From: Nitrospira sp. | GTDB lineage: Bacteria > Nitrospirota > JACRHL01 | Direction: 5' to 3' | Assembly (NCBI GenBank): GCA_026994095.1 | Contig: JALWRU010000526.1 | Coordinates: 1-10,138, forward strand | Length of the DNA stretch: 10,138 nucleotides | Shown here: positions 1-6,690 of the stretch, in pieces | How the letters are laid out: every line of letters begins with the position of its first letter | Position numbering within the stretch: position 1 is the stretch's first letter | Program-made: the position numbers and the translations under genes | The notes under the pieces: model-generated | What the model was told of the DNA's origin: nothing | Databases searched by the model: none | The model's input: the letters and a program-made list of their open reading frames with translations, nothing else

Positions 1-2123
1 GGGTCAAGGTGCCGTTGGGGCCGCGCAAACAGGTGGGCTATGTGGTGGGCCACCTGTTCGACAAACCGGACATCAAGGGGCTGCGCGCGGCTTCACCGCC
101 ACTGGACCCGGAACCGGCCATCGACAGCGATCTGCTGATCCTTACCCGGCAGGTGGCCGACTACTATATGGTGCCCTGGGCGACGGTGCTCAATACCGCC
201 GTGCCCGGTGGCGGCCATGTGGCGCGCAAAGGCCCCAAAATGCGGCAGGTGGTGACGCTGGCCAACTCCGAAGCCGACATACTCGCCGCCATTGAACAGC
301 TCAAAACCCGCGCCCCTAAACAGGCGGACGCCCTGACCCGACTACTCACCCACGGCCCACTACCCACCACCGAACTACCTGCCGGGGTGGTGCCGCGGCT
401 GGTACAACGGGGGTGGGTGACGGTGGCCAAACAGGCGGTCCACCGGCTGCCACTGGCCGGATTGATACCAGACCGGGCGACGGCACCGGTACAGCTTACC
501 GACGCCCAAAAAACGGCCATTGACGCGGTCTGGCAACAGCGCGACAAGTTCGCCCCGCTACTGCTGCACGGGGTGACCGGAAGCGGCAAAACCGAGGTCT
601 ATCTGCAACTGGCGCAGGCCACCATCGACGCCGGACAACAGGTGCTGCTGTTAACCCCCGAGATCGCCCTGGCCTCACGCCTGTCGCTGGCCGTGCGGGC
701 ACGCTTTGGTGAGGCCACCGCCATCCTCCATTCCGGTCTGTCGGACGGCGAACGGCTGGACGAGTGGCAACGGCTGCGCCAGCAGAGCGACAAGGTCAAT
801 CTGCTGGTGGGCACCCGCTCGGCAGTATTTGCACCGCTGCCCCGGCTGGGCCTGATTCTGGTAGACGAGGAGCACGACAGCGCCTACAAGCAGGAAGAGA
901 CGCCTCGTTACAACGGTCGTGACGTGGCCATCCTGCGGGCACGACAGGCGGGGGTGCCGATCCTGCTTGGCTCGGCCACCCCATCGCTGGAGAGTTATGG
1001 CCGCGCAAAGTCCGGCACCTATACCCTGCTGTCACTACCCGACCGCATCTCCCAACGGCCCCTGCCGCAGGTGGAGTTGATCGACCTGCGTGACCAGCCA
1101 CCCGTAGAGATGGGCGGCCACCTGTCACCACCACTGGTTGATGCCCTGACGAGCACGCTGGAAAAGGGCGAACAGGCGTTGCTGTTCCTCAATCGGCGCG
1201 GCCACACCCCGGTGATTTTGTGCCCGGCCTGCGGCCTCACCTACCGCTGCCGTCACTGCCATGTGACGGTTACCCTGCACCGGGGCATTCAAAAGCTGTG
1301 TTGCCACTACTGCGGTGTGCAGACACCGGTCCCTTCGGTCTGTGACGACTGTGGCAACCCGTTGCTGCGCGGCATTGGTGTGGGCACCGAAGGGCTGGTG
1401 GACGAGGTGCAAAAGCAGTTCCCCGACGCCCGCATTGGCCGCATGGACCGGGACACCACCCGCGCCAAAAATGCCCACATCACCCTCATCGATCAGATGG
1501 CGGCGGGCGAGTTCGATATTCTGGTGGGCACCCAGATGATGGCCAAAGGCCACCACCTGCCGGGGGTCACACTGGTGGGGGTTATCAGCGCCGATCAGGG
1601 GGTGCATCAGCCCGACTTTCGGGCGGCAGAGACCACCTTTGCGCTGCTCACTCAGGTGGCCGGGCGAGCGGGGCGCGAAGAGCGACCGGGACGGGTGCTG
1701 ATGCAGACCTACGACCCAACCCTGCCGTCGATCCAGCATGCCCTCACCCACGACTATGCCGGTTTTGCCGCAGAGGAGATGCAGATGCGCGAGTTGGCCG
1801 CGTTCCCCCCGGTGGGGCGGGCCGTTCGGCTGCTACTGCGGGACCGCTCGGAGAGACGGCTGCAAGCCGCCTGTACCGCACTGGTTCAACTCATCGAGGC
1901 GGGACGGCAGCAAGGCAAGACCGACGGGGTCGACATCCTGGGACCTGCGGAGCCATCGCTCAAACGCCTGCGCGACGAATACCGTCAACATGTGTTGTTA
2001 AAGGCCCGCGCCACCGGCCCCTTGCGACAGGTCACCCGCTGGCTGATGGCCGCCATCGCCGACACCCCCGGTCTACGATCCATCCGGCTGGATGTGGATG
2101 TGGACCCGCTCAACCTGAGCTGA
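1..2123 (+). CDS. priA: Primosomal protein N' (PriA), replication restart DNA helicase, 5'-truncated by window edge
   Basis: PriA is the superfamily 2 helicase that recognises abandoned replication forks and starts reloading of the replisome. The reading frame is open from base 3 without a start. The GTG at 9 lies inside the conserved N-terminal DNA-binding domain (VPLGPRKQVGYVV aligns with the E. coli region around residue 34), so about 33 residues are missing to the left and 9 is not the true start. Numbering from that GTG, Walker A GVTGSGKT is at 188-195, the Walker B DEEH box at bases 864-875, GSATPS (motif III) follows, and QVAGRAGR (motif VI) is at 549-556. Eight cysteines at 405, 408, 414, 417, 432, 435, 445 and 448 have exactly the spacing of the two E. 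coli PriA zinc sites. The stop TGA at 2121-2123 is one base from the stop of the convergent gene. Identification is secure. Confidence 0.97.
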   Translation, partial: VKVPLGPRKQVGYVVGHLFDKPDIKGLRAASPPLDPEPAIDSDLLILTRQVADYYMVPWATVLNTAVPGGGHVARKGPKMRQVVTLANSEADILAAIEQLKTRAPKQADALTRLLTHGPLPTTELPAGVVPRLVQRGWVTVAKQAVHRLPLAGLIPDRATAPVQLTDAQKTAIDAVWQQRDKFAPLLLHGVTGSGKTEVYLQLAQATIDAGQQVLLLTPEIALASRLSLAVRARFGEATAILHSGLSDGERLDEWQRLRQQSDKVNLLVGTRSAVFAPLPRLGLILVDEEHDSAYKQEETPRYNGRDVAILRARQAGVPILLGSATPSLESYGRAKSGTYTLLSLPDRISQRPLPQVELIDLRDQPPVEMGGHLSPPLVDALTSTLEKGEQALLFLNRRGHTPVILCPACGLTYRCRHCHVTVTLHRGIQKLCCHYCGVQTPVPSVCDDCGNPLLRGIGVGTEGLVDEVQKQFPDARIGRMDRDTTRAKNAHITLIDQMAAGEFDILVGTQMMAKGHHLPGVTLVGVISADQGVHQPDFRAAETTFALLTQVAGRAGREERPGRVLMQTYDPTLPSIQHALTHDYAGFAAEEMQMRELAAFPPVGRAVRLLLRDRSERRLQAACTALVQLIEAGRQQGKTDGVDILGPAEPSLKRLRDEYRQHVLLKARATGPLRQVTRWLMAAIADTPGLRSIRLDVDVDPLNLS

Positions 2124-2124
2124 A

Positions 2125-3348
2125 CTACATCCCGGCGCTGCCGTGGGGTGACGGTGCCGGGTTGTGGGGTGGCACCGACCGCCGTCCAACCGGGTGTTTG
2201 CCCGACATCAGTTTGGAGACACCGCCCTTCTGCCCGGCCCACACCACATTGTCTTCATCCACCGTGACCGCGTAGACATCCTCGCCGATCAGCTGGTCGG
2301 TCATGCCGTAGGACTGCCACACGGTACCGTCGTAGCGGCTCAAACCGTGGTTGGTGCCGAACCACATGGCCCCGTCCGGCCCTTGGGCAATCGCATAAAC
2401 TACGTTGCCCGCCAGCCCGTCAGACTGGGTAAAATTGGTAAACGTCTGGCCGTCAAAACGGGAGGCCCCGCCGCCCCAGGTGCCGATCCACAAGCGCCCC
2501 TGATTGTCGAACAACAGCGAAAACACATAGTCCTCGTTGTAGGTCTCGGAGCCGTCCTCCTCCAGCGTGGTCAGGTTGTGGGAGTGGCTACCGTCGCGGG
2601 AGGAGCCAAACCCCGACATGTTACGCGACTTGAGGCCGCTGGGGTTGGGGGCACCCAGCCCGTCTCCATGACGCCAGGTAGTCCACTGGTCCTTGTGCAG
2701 CCGCGACAGCCCACCTTCGGTGCCGAACCAGACCGCCCCGTCCTGATCCACCTGAATGGCATAGACCCACGGGTTGGCCAGACCGTCCTTGACGTTGTAG
2801 GTGGTCCAGTCGGCCTTGTTATCCAGGTCGTGACCGATGCGGTTGACCCCGTCCCAGGTACCCAGCCAGGTGGCCTCCGGGGTGAAGGCCACGTCATACA
2901 CCCACAGGTCGGCCAGGCCGTGTTTGGGCAGGTAGTTGTGCATGGCCTCATCGCGCCAGATCGACAGGCCACCGGCGTTGGTGCCCATCCACAGCGCCCC
3001 GTCCGGGGCCTGCTTGACCACAAAGGCGTAGGGGTCGCGCATGCCGTCGGCAGCGGTATAGGTACGCACCATATCGCCCTTCTTGCGGTCCACCTGTAAC
3101 ACCCCCACCGAGGTGCCCACATAGAGCTGGTCGCCCTGCACACTCAGGCTGCGCACATAGGCGTAACTGCCCACTTCAAACTGTTCCACCACCCGGTGCA
3201 GGTCGGGGGCACCGCCTTTGCTGGAGGCAGCAGGGCCATCCTTGAACAGCGACTTGGCGGGCGGGGCCCCGGCCCGGTCACAGGCCGACAGGGGCAGACA
3301 CAGGGCCAGCAAAGCGGCCATGAACAGGGGGGGGGTCAGGCGCAACAC
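2125..3348 (-). CDS. Seven-bladed regulator-type (Reg_prop) beta-propeller lipoprotein
   Basis: A 407-residue exported protein. A short signal peptide ends in the lipobox LSAC with Cys23 as the lipidation site. Seven Reg_prop-like blades of the form WxGTxxGxxxx follow, at about residues 75, 119, 160, 206, 286, 328 and 369, enough for one complete seven-bladed propeller. Such propellers usually form the periplasmic sensor half of hybrid histidine kinases; here the kinase half is absent, so the protein is a free-standing propeller, perhaps a ligand- or protein-binding partner. A Ser/Gly/His-rich insertion (about 232-270) separates blades 4 and 5. The start is GTG at 3346-3348, preceded by GGAGGG six bases upstream. 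A run of nine C residues lies in codons 5-8. It is the last gene of a probable three-gene operon, 64 bases after the triheme cytochrome. The exact function is unknown. Confidence 0.9.
   Translation of the reverse strand: MLRLTPPLFMAALLALCLPLSACDRAGAPPAKSLFKDGPAASSKGGAPDLHRVVEQFEVGSYAYVRSLSVQGDQLYVGTSVGVLQVDRKKGDMVRTYTAADGMRDPYAFVVKQAPDGALWMGTNAGGLSIWRDEAMHNYLPKHGLADLWVYDVAFTPEATWLGTWDGVNRIGHDLDNKADWTTYNVKDGLANPWVYAIQVDQDGAVWFGTEGGLSRLHKDQWTTWRHGDGLGAPNPSGLKSRNMSGFGSSRDGSHSHNLTTLEEDGSETYNEDYVFSLLFDNQGRLWIGTWGGGASRFDGQTFTNFTQSDGLAGNVVYAIAQGPDGAMWFGTNHGLSRYDGTVWQSYGMTDQLIGEDVYAVTVDEDNVVWAGQKGGVSKLMSGKHPVGRRSVPPHNPAPSPHGSAGM
3327..3335. repeat. Homopolymer tract of nine G (nine C on the coding strand)
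   Basis: An uninterrupted G9 run on the + strand is read as C9 in codons 5-8 of the propeller lipoprotein gene, between the GTG start and the hydrophobic core of its signal peptide. It is the longest mononucleotide run I see in the window. Runs of this length at a gene's 5' end are classic sites of slipped-strand mispairing. A one-base change would put the downstream lipoprotein out of frame. Confidence 0.9.
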
Positions 3349-3412
3349 AGGCAGCCCTCCAGCGGGGGGAAATCAAACATCGTCACAGCACCAGACCGGC
3401 CTGTAAAGAACG

Positions 3413-3910
3413 CTAGTTTTTAGGTTTGGAATGACAGCGCATGCAGTCGTAGAGCGGGAAGGCCACCTTGCCGTGGCAGCGGCCACAGAACTCTCCTTCG
3501 ACGATTTTCTGCATGGAGACTGGGTTGCTGCCCGCCTGCATCTTGAAAATGCTCGGATGGCAGTTGCGGCAGTCCAGCCACTCCGTGTGCGGCAGATGGG
3601 GGTAGACCACATCCGGCAACGGCCCCTTGACCTTGAACACCACATCAAAATCGATGGTGGTCATCTCTACCTCGCCCTCAACAATGGAGCCACGCGGAGT
3701 AATCGTGCCGTCCCGCACCGCCGCTACCCAGTCCACATAACCGAGCTTGGCTTTGGGCATAAAGTCGAAGGCAATGGGGTGCTCTTCATCGTCCGGCGGG
3801 ATGGGAATGGCAAACTCTGCCACCGGCTCCACCGCCTGAGCAGTACACGCTGCCAGCCACAGGGCCAGCATCAACCCCCCTGCCAACCGTATGGCCTGAC
3901 GCACCGTCAT
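3413..3910 (-). CDS. Triheme c-type cytochrome, c7-like, probable lipoprotein
   Basis: A 165-residue exported electron carrier with three CXXCH haem-attachment motifs in its C-terminal third: C114-RN-CH118, C142-GR-CH146 and C156-MR-CH160. His105 and His108 in the preceding VVYPHLPHTEW stretch are probable distal ligands. The layout (DVVF, then H..H, LDCxxCHPxIF, FCGxCH, CxRCH) resembles the c(7)-type triheme domain of multihaem cytochromes in metal- and sulfur-respiring bacteria. The N-terminus is a hydrophobic signal with a lipobox LAAC (Cys22). Cleavage after AQA by signal peptidase I is a less likely alternative. The ATG overlaps the stop of the upstream cupredoxin gene as ATGA, implying translational coupling and a shared function, probably electron exchange between copper and haem centres in the periplasm. 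Residues 30-95 have no motif I recognise. Confidence 0.9.
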   Translation of the reverse strand: MTVRQAIRLAGGLMLALWLAACTAQAVEPVAEFAIPIPPDDEEHPIAFDFMPKAKLGYVDWVAAVRDGTITPRGSIVEGEVEMTTIDFDVVFKVKGPLPDVVYPHLPHTEWLDCRNCHPSIFKMQAGSNPVSMQKIVEGEFCGRCHGKVAFPLYDCMRCHSKPKN

Positions 3911-4728
3911 CGGGGCAGTACCTCGATCTTGCCGGTCATGCGGTTATGGATAAAGCAAAAATAGGGGTAGGTACCGGCCTTCTCAAAGGTGTGGTTGACC
4001 CGTGCGCCCACATCCAGATCGGACGGCTCAATCTCCATGGCACCGGAGGGGTCCGAGCCGGGGATTGACGCAAACAGGTGGACCACACCGCTGTTGTTAC
4101 GCCACAGAATGCTGTCACCTTCATAGATAGTAACCAGTCGTGGCAAAAACACGTAGTCGTCTTCCGGCACCACCACCTCGAAGGTCTGCACCTCTGCCGG
4201 GGCAGGCGGTGGCGCATCGGCAGGAGTTTCGTCATCAAATACAATGTCACCCACCGGCGGTAGCGGTGGCTGGGTATCGGTCGACTCCACCGGCGCTTCG
4301 GCAGGCATCTCTGGCGTAGCCGCCTCGACCGGCGCGGTGACCGTATCCAGTTGTGCAGCCGCCTCGCTGGCCATGGTGTCGGCCTTGGTCGCAGCAGTTT
4401 CAGCAGCGGTGGCGGCGCGCTCTTCGGCAGCCATTGCCTTGGCATCGGCTTTGTCTTTGGCGGCCATGGCTTTGGCAGCGGCCTTCTTCTCAGCGGCCAT
4501 GGCTTTGGCGGCAGCTTTGTCTGCCCGGGCAGCCGCTTTGGCCGCTTTGGCCTCTGCTTTTTTGGCCTGCCTGGCGGCCTTGGCCTCGGCCCGCTGGGCG
4601 GCACCATCCTCATCGAACGGGTTAAAGCGGTCCGACAGGCTGCCCACCTTCTGGGTAATTCCACAGCCAGACAGCAGCAGGCTCATTCCAACAACACAGA
4701 CCAGAGAAATTTGGCGTAAGCCCAGCAT
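3907..4728 (-). CDS. Lipoprotein with Lys/Ala-rich helical stalk and C-terminal cupredoxin (plastocyanin/amicyanin-like) domain
   Basis: A 273-residue protein in four parts. Residues 1-22 are a signal peptide ending in lipobox LSGC (Cys22). Residues about 44-125 are almost entirely Ala, Lys and Glu with an 11-residue repeat, predicted as a long helix or coiled coil. Residues about 126-182 are a Pro/Ala/Glu linker. Residues about 183-273 are a cupredoxin domain. The expected type 1 copper ligands are present: His217 (GVVHLF), then Cys258, His261 and Met264 in the C-x2-H-x2-M arrangement seen in amicyanin-type domains. The likely role is a one-electron carrier held away from the membrane on a stalk. 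The ATG at 4726-4728 has GGAA six bases upstream and a stronger GGAG eleven bases upstream. It is the first gene of the run and overlaps the triheme cytochrome by four bases. The copper domain is clear; the redox partner is inferred from context. Confidence 0.9.
   Translation of the reverse strand: MLGLRQISLVCVVGMSLLLSGCGITQKVGSLSDRFNPFDEDGAAQRAEAKAARQAKKAEAKAAKAAARADKAAAKAMAAEKKAAAKAMAAKDKADAKAMAAEERAATAAETAATKADTMASEAAAQLDTVTAPVEAATPEMPAEAPVESTDTQPPLPPVGDIVFDDETPADAPPPAPAEVQTFEVVVPEDDYVFLPRLVTIYEGDSILWRNNSGVVHLFASIPGSDPSGAMEIEPSDLDVGARVNHTFEKAGTYPYFCFIHNRMTGKIEVLPR
4408..4539 (-). repeat. Tandem 33-bp repeat encoding 11-residue Lys/Ala units in the cupredoxin lipoprotein
   Basis: Codons 64-107 encode four consecutive 11-residue units: KAAARADKAAA, KAMAAEKKAAA, KAMAAKDKADA and KAMAAEERAAT. 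The last three (4408-4506) are close copies that all begin KAMAA. A looser unit, KAARQAKKAEA, lies just before at residues 50-60. Eleven-residue periodicity fits a hendecad helix. The DNA copies differ at several bases, so they are not perfectly identical repeats. Confidence 0.85.
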
Positions 4729-4773
4729 GTAGAGTTCCGCTCCGGATAAGGGCAGGCGTTAAAAGTTCTGGGC

Positions 4774-4803
4774 AGTGTGCCAAGGCTGCCCTCACCCTGT
4801 CAA
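4774..4803 (-). promoter_or_regulatory. Candidate promoter for the cupredoxin-cytochrome-propeller genes
   Basis: On the minus strand a perfect TTGACA (4803-4798) is followed after 18 bases by CACACT (4779-4774), a weak -10 match, about 45 bases before the ATG at 4728. The spacer region holds an inverted repeat, GGCAG-N10-CTGCC (4771-4790), that could be an operator. Only the -35 hexamer is strong. Confidence 0.35.
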
Positions 4804-4843
4804 CAGAGGGGCCTTGACGGGCACCCGGCGGCCACCGCATCGG

Positions 4844-4860
4844 ACCACCATTCAGGTGGT
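4844..4860. promoter_or_regulatory. Inverted repeat ACCACC-N5-GGTGGT upstream of iscR
   Basis: A six-base-pair perfect inverted repeat with a five-base centre lies between the two divergent transcription units, about 24 bases upstream of the candidate iscR -35 box. It could be a regulator site or simply a small hairpin. No known binding motif is recognised. Confidence 0.3.
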
Positions 4861-4883
4861 ATACAGATCGACCGGATCACAGG

Positions 4884-4912
4884 TTGACCACGCTTTTGGG
4901 GGGTGGTAGCGT
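4884..4912 (+). promoter_or_regulatory. Candidate promoter of the iscR-iscS-iscU-fdx-iscX operon
   Basis: TTGACC (4884-4889) and TAGCGT (4907-4912) are separated by 17 bases, about 65 bases before the iscR ATG. The -35 is good and the -10 is weak, which is usual for activator-dependent or repressed promoters. The palindrome CGTATATACG (4910-4919) overlaps the -10 end. Confidence 0.4.
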
Positions 4913-4939
4913 ATATACGACAGTTTTGGTCGCCGACCA
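4910..4939. promoter_or_regulatory. Paired palindromes over the iscR promoter start region (candidate autoregulatory operator)
   Basis: Two perfect inverted repeats lie close together just downstream of the candidate promoter: CGTATATACG at 4910-4919 and TGGTC-GCC-GACCA at 4927-4939. Rrf2 regulators such as IscR commonly repress their own operon by binding dyad sites at the promoter, so these are plausible operators. Neither matches the E. coli IscR type 1 or type 2 consensus as I know it. Confidence 0.35.
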
Positions 4940-4975
4940 CTCCAGTCGCCTATTTACTACGCTCGGGAGCATCAC

Positions 4976-5407
4976 ATGCTGAAGCTTACCAAAAAAGTCG
5001 ATTACGCCCTGCTGGCGTTGCACCACATGGGCTACCTGTCGGTGGGCCCACTGGCCAACGCCAAGGAGATCGCCGAGACATACCAGATCCCGGTAGAGAT
5101 GCTGGCCAAGATTCTGCAAACCTTATCACGGGCCGACATTATCGCCAGTGAAAATGGCCCCAAGGGAGGCTATGCCCTGTCACGACTGCCCGAGCACATC
5201 TCCGTGGCAGAGATCATTCAGGCAGTGGAGGGCCCCATCGGCATCGCCGACTGTGTCACCGATGGTGGCAGCCCCTGTATGCAGGAAGACACCTGTACCA
5301 TCCGCACCCCCATTGAACAGATTCAACAGCGTATCCGCGCCCTGCTATCCGATATGTCGGTGGCCGATATGCATCACCAGACACTGACCGCCGTAGTCGG
5401 TCCATAA
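4976..5407 (+). CDS. iscR: Rrf2-family iron-sulfur cluster-sensing transcriptional regulator (IscR-like)
   Basis: A 143-residue Rrf2-type winged helix-turn-helix regulator. The N-terminus MLKLTKKVDYALLAL and the wing motif GPKGGY (residues 61-66) are family hallmarks. Three cysteines, C93, C101 and C107, sit where IscR and its relatives bind a [2Fe-2S] cluster, so the protein probably senses Fe-S status and adjusts expression of the operon it heads. The spacing is C-x7-C-x5-C, against C-x5-C-x5-C in E. coli IscR. The fourth ligand of E. coli IscR (His107, three residues after the last Cys) is replaced by Arg110. The sequence AVEGPIGIADC plus C..R recalls the SUF-type Rrf2 regulators. RBS GGGAG (4965-4969) lies six bases before the ATG. 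The gene is co-directional with iscS, 39 bases downstream. The iscR name is chosen mainly from operon context. Confidence 0.88.
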   Translation: MLKLTKKVDYALLALHHMGYLSVGPLANAKEIAETYQIPVEMLAKILQTLSRADIIASENGPKGGYALSRLPEHISVAEIIQAVEGPIGIADCVTDGGSPCMQEDTCTIRTPIEQIQQRIRALLSDMSVADMHHQTLTAVVGP

Positions 5408-5446
5408 CGCCTGTATTTAATTGAGTAAAGGGAAGCCCGTCGAACC

Positions 5447-6670
5447 ATGACCATTGCAACACCCATCTACATGGATTACCAGTCCACCACCCCCATGGAC
5501 CCCAAGGTTCTGGACGCCATGATGCCGTATTTTGTCGATACCTTCGGCCATCCGGCCAGCCGCAACCACAGCTTCGGCTGGGCTGCGGAAGAGGCGGTCG
5601 ACAAGGCCCGTGAGCAGGTGGCGTCGTTGATCGGCGGCACCGCCCGCGAGATCGTCTTTACCAGTGGTGCCACCGAAGGCATCAATCTGGCCATCAAAGG
5701 GGTGGCAGAGATGTACGCCGAGAAGGGCCGCCACATGGTGGTGTCGGTAGTCGACAGCCGCCCGGTGCTGGACGTACTCAAACGGCTGGAGCGGGACCAC
5801 AATCTGGAGGTCACCACCGTACCGGTCGATAAAAATGGCCGGGTGGCGGCGGAGGACATCAAAAACGCCCTGCGCCCGGACACCATTCTGGTATCGGTGA
5901 TGATGGCCAACAACGAGATCGGCACCGTGCAGGACATGGCCGCCATCGGCACCGTCTGCAAAGAGGCCGGGGTGATCTTCTTTACCGACGCCTCCGAGGC
6001 CGCGGGCAAGGTGCCGGTGGATGTCCAGGCCATGGGCATCGATCTGCTCACCATCGCCGGCCACAAGATGTACGGCCCCAAAGGGGTGGGTGCCCTGTAT
6101 GTACGGCGCAAAAAGCCGCGTGTACGGCTGGCCCCGCAGATCGACGGCGGTGGTCACGAGCGCGGCATGCGTTCCGGCACCATCAACGTACCCGGAGTGG
6201 CCGGTTTGGGGGAAGCCTGCGCCCTGTGCGAGCAACTCATGGCAGAAGAGTCCAAACGGGTGGCCGCCCTGCGCGACCGGCTGGAGCAGGGCATTCTGGC
6301 CGAGTGTGACGAGGTAGAGGTCAACGGCGATACCGATCACCGGCTGCCCCACAACACCAACCTGAGTTTTGCCTACATTGAGGGCGAGTCCATGTTGATG
6401 GGTATGAAAGACGTGGCATTGTCCTCCGGTTCGGCCTGCACCACCGCCACCCTGGAGCCGTCCTATGTGATTCGTGCGCTGGGGGTATCTGAAGAGTTGG
6501 CCCACTCGTCAATCCGTTTCTCTCTGGGCCGCTTTACCACCGAGGAGGAGGTCGACTTTGTGGTCAAACAGGTGATCGAATCGGTCAATCACCTGCGCGC
6601 CATGTCGCCCCTGTACGAGATGGCTAAAGAGGGCATCGATCTCTCTACCGTGCAATGGAAGGGCGACTGA
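5447..6670 (+). CDS. iscS: Cysteine desulfurase IscS, with an atypical PLP pocket
   Basis: IscS uses pyridoxal phosphate to remove sulfur from L-cysteine and passes the persulfide to IscU. The 407 residues align with E. coli IscS almost end to end. The PLP lysine is present in AGHK (Lys207). The mobile-loop persulfide cysteine is present in SSGSACTTA (Cys331). The motifs ANNEIG, GGGHERGMRSGT and HSSIRFSLGRFTTEEE are intact. Three pocket residues differ from the usual set. TEHKAVLD is VDSRPVLD, placing Ser104 at the His104 position that stacks on PLP. The Gln183 equivalent is Glu184 (DASEAAGK). The phosphate-contacting Ser203 is Ala204. SDN after GATE is GIN. The frame is clean around these sites. 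RBS AAGGGAAG ends about 11 bases before the ATG. It is probably active in isc assembly, but with possibly altered chemistry. Confidence 0.93.
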   Translation: MTIATPIYMDYQSTTPMDPKVLDAMMPYFVDTFGHPASRNHSFGWAAEEAVDKAREQVASLIGGTAREIVFTSGATEGINLAIKGVAEMYAEKGRHMVVSVVDSRPVLDVLKRLERDHNLEVTTVPVDKNGRVAAEDIKNALRPDTILVSVMMANNEIGTVQDMAAIGTVCKEAGVIFFTDASEAAGKVPVDVQAMGIDLLTIAGHKMYGPKGVGALYVRRKKPRVRLAPQIDGGGHERGMRSGTINVPGVAGLGEACALCEQLMAEESKRVAALRDRLEQGILAECDEVEVNGDTDHRLPHNTNLSFAYIEGESMLMGMKDVALSSGSACTTATLEPSYVIRALGVSEELAHSSIRFSLGRFTTEEEVDFVVKQVIESVNHLRAMSPLYEMAKEGIDLSTVQWKGD

Positions 6671-6690
6671 TCTGGCGCAAACGAGTTTTA

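Noticed and set aside
2164..3099. Open frame of 311 codons antisense to the seven-bladed propeller gene
   Set aside because: Low-complexity Gly/Val/Pro/His-rich product with no ribosome binding site; it reflects the repeated GGT/GGC codons of the propeller.
4408..4539. 33-bp repeats considered as a CRISPR-like or mobile-element repeat
   Set aside because: There are no spacers; the repeats are contiguous, in frame, diverged at DNA level, and encode a regular 11-residue helix unit.
4244..4732. Ala-rich frame antisense to the cupredoxin gene that looks like a membrane protein
   Set aside because: It is the reverse reading of GCC/AAG-rich coiled-coil codons; no start signal and no family match.
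5417..6505. Long open frame of 362 codons antisense to iscS
   Set aside because: It mirrors iscS codon bias in high-GC DNA; the product is rich in His/Gly, has no family resemblance, and iscS is unmistakable on the other strand.
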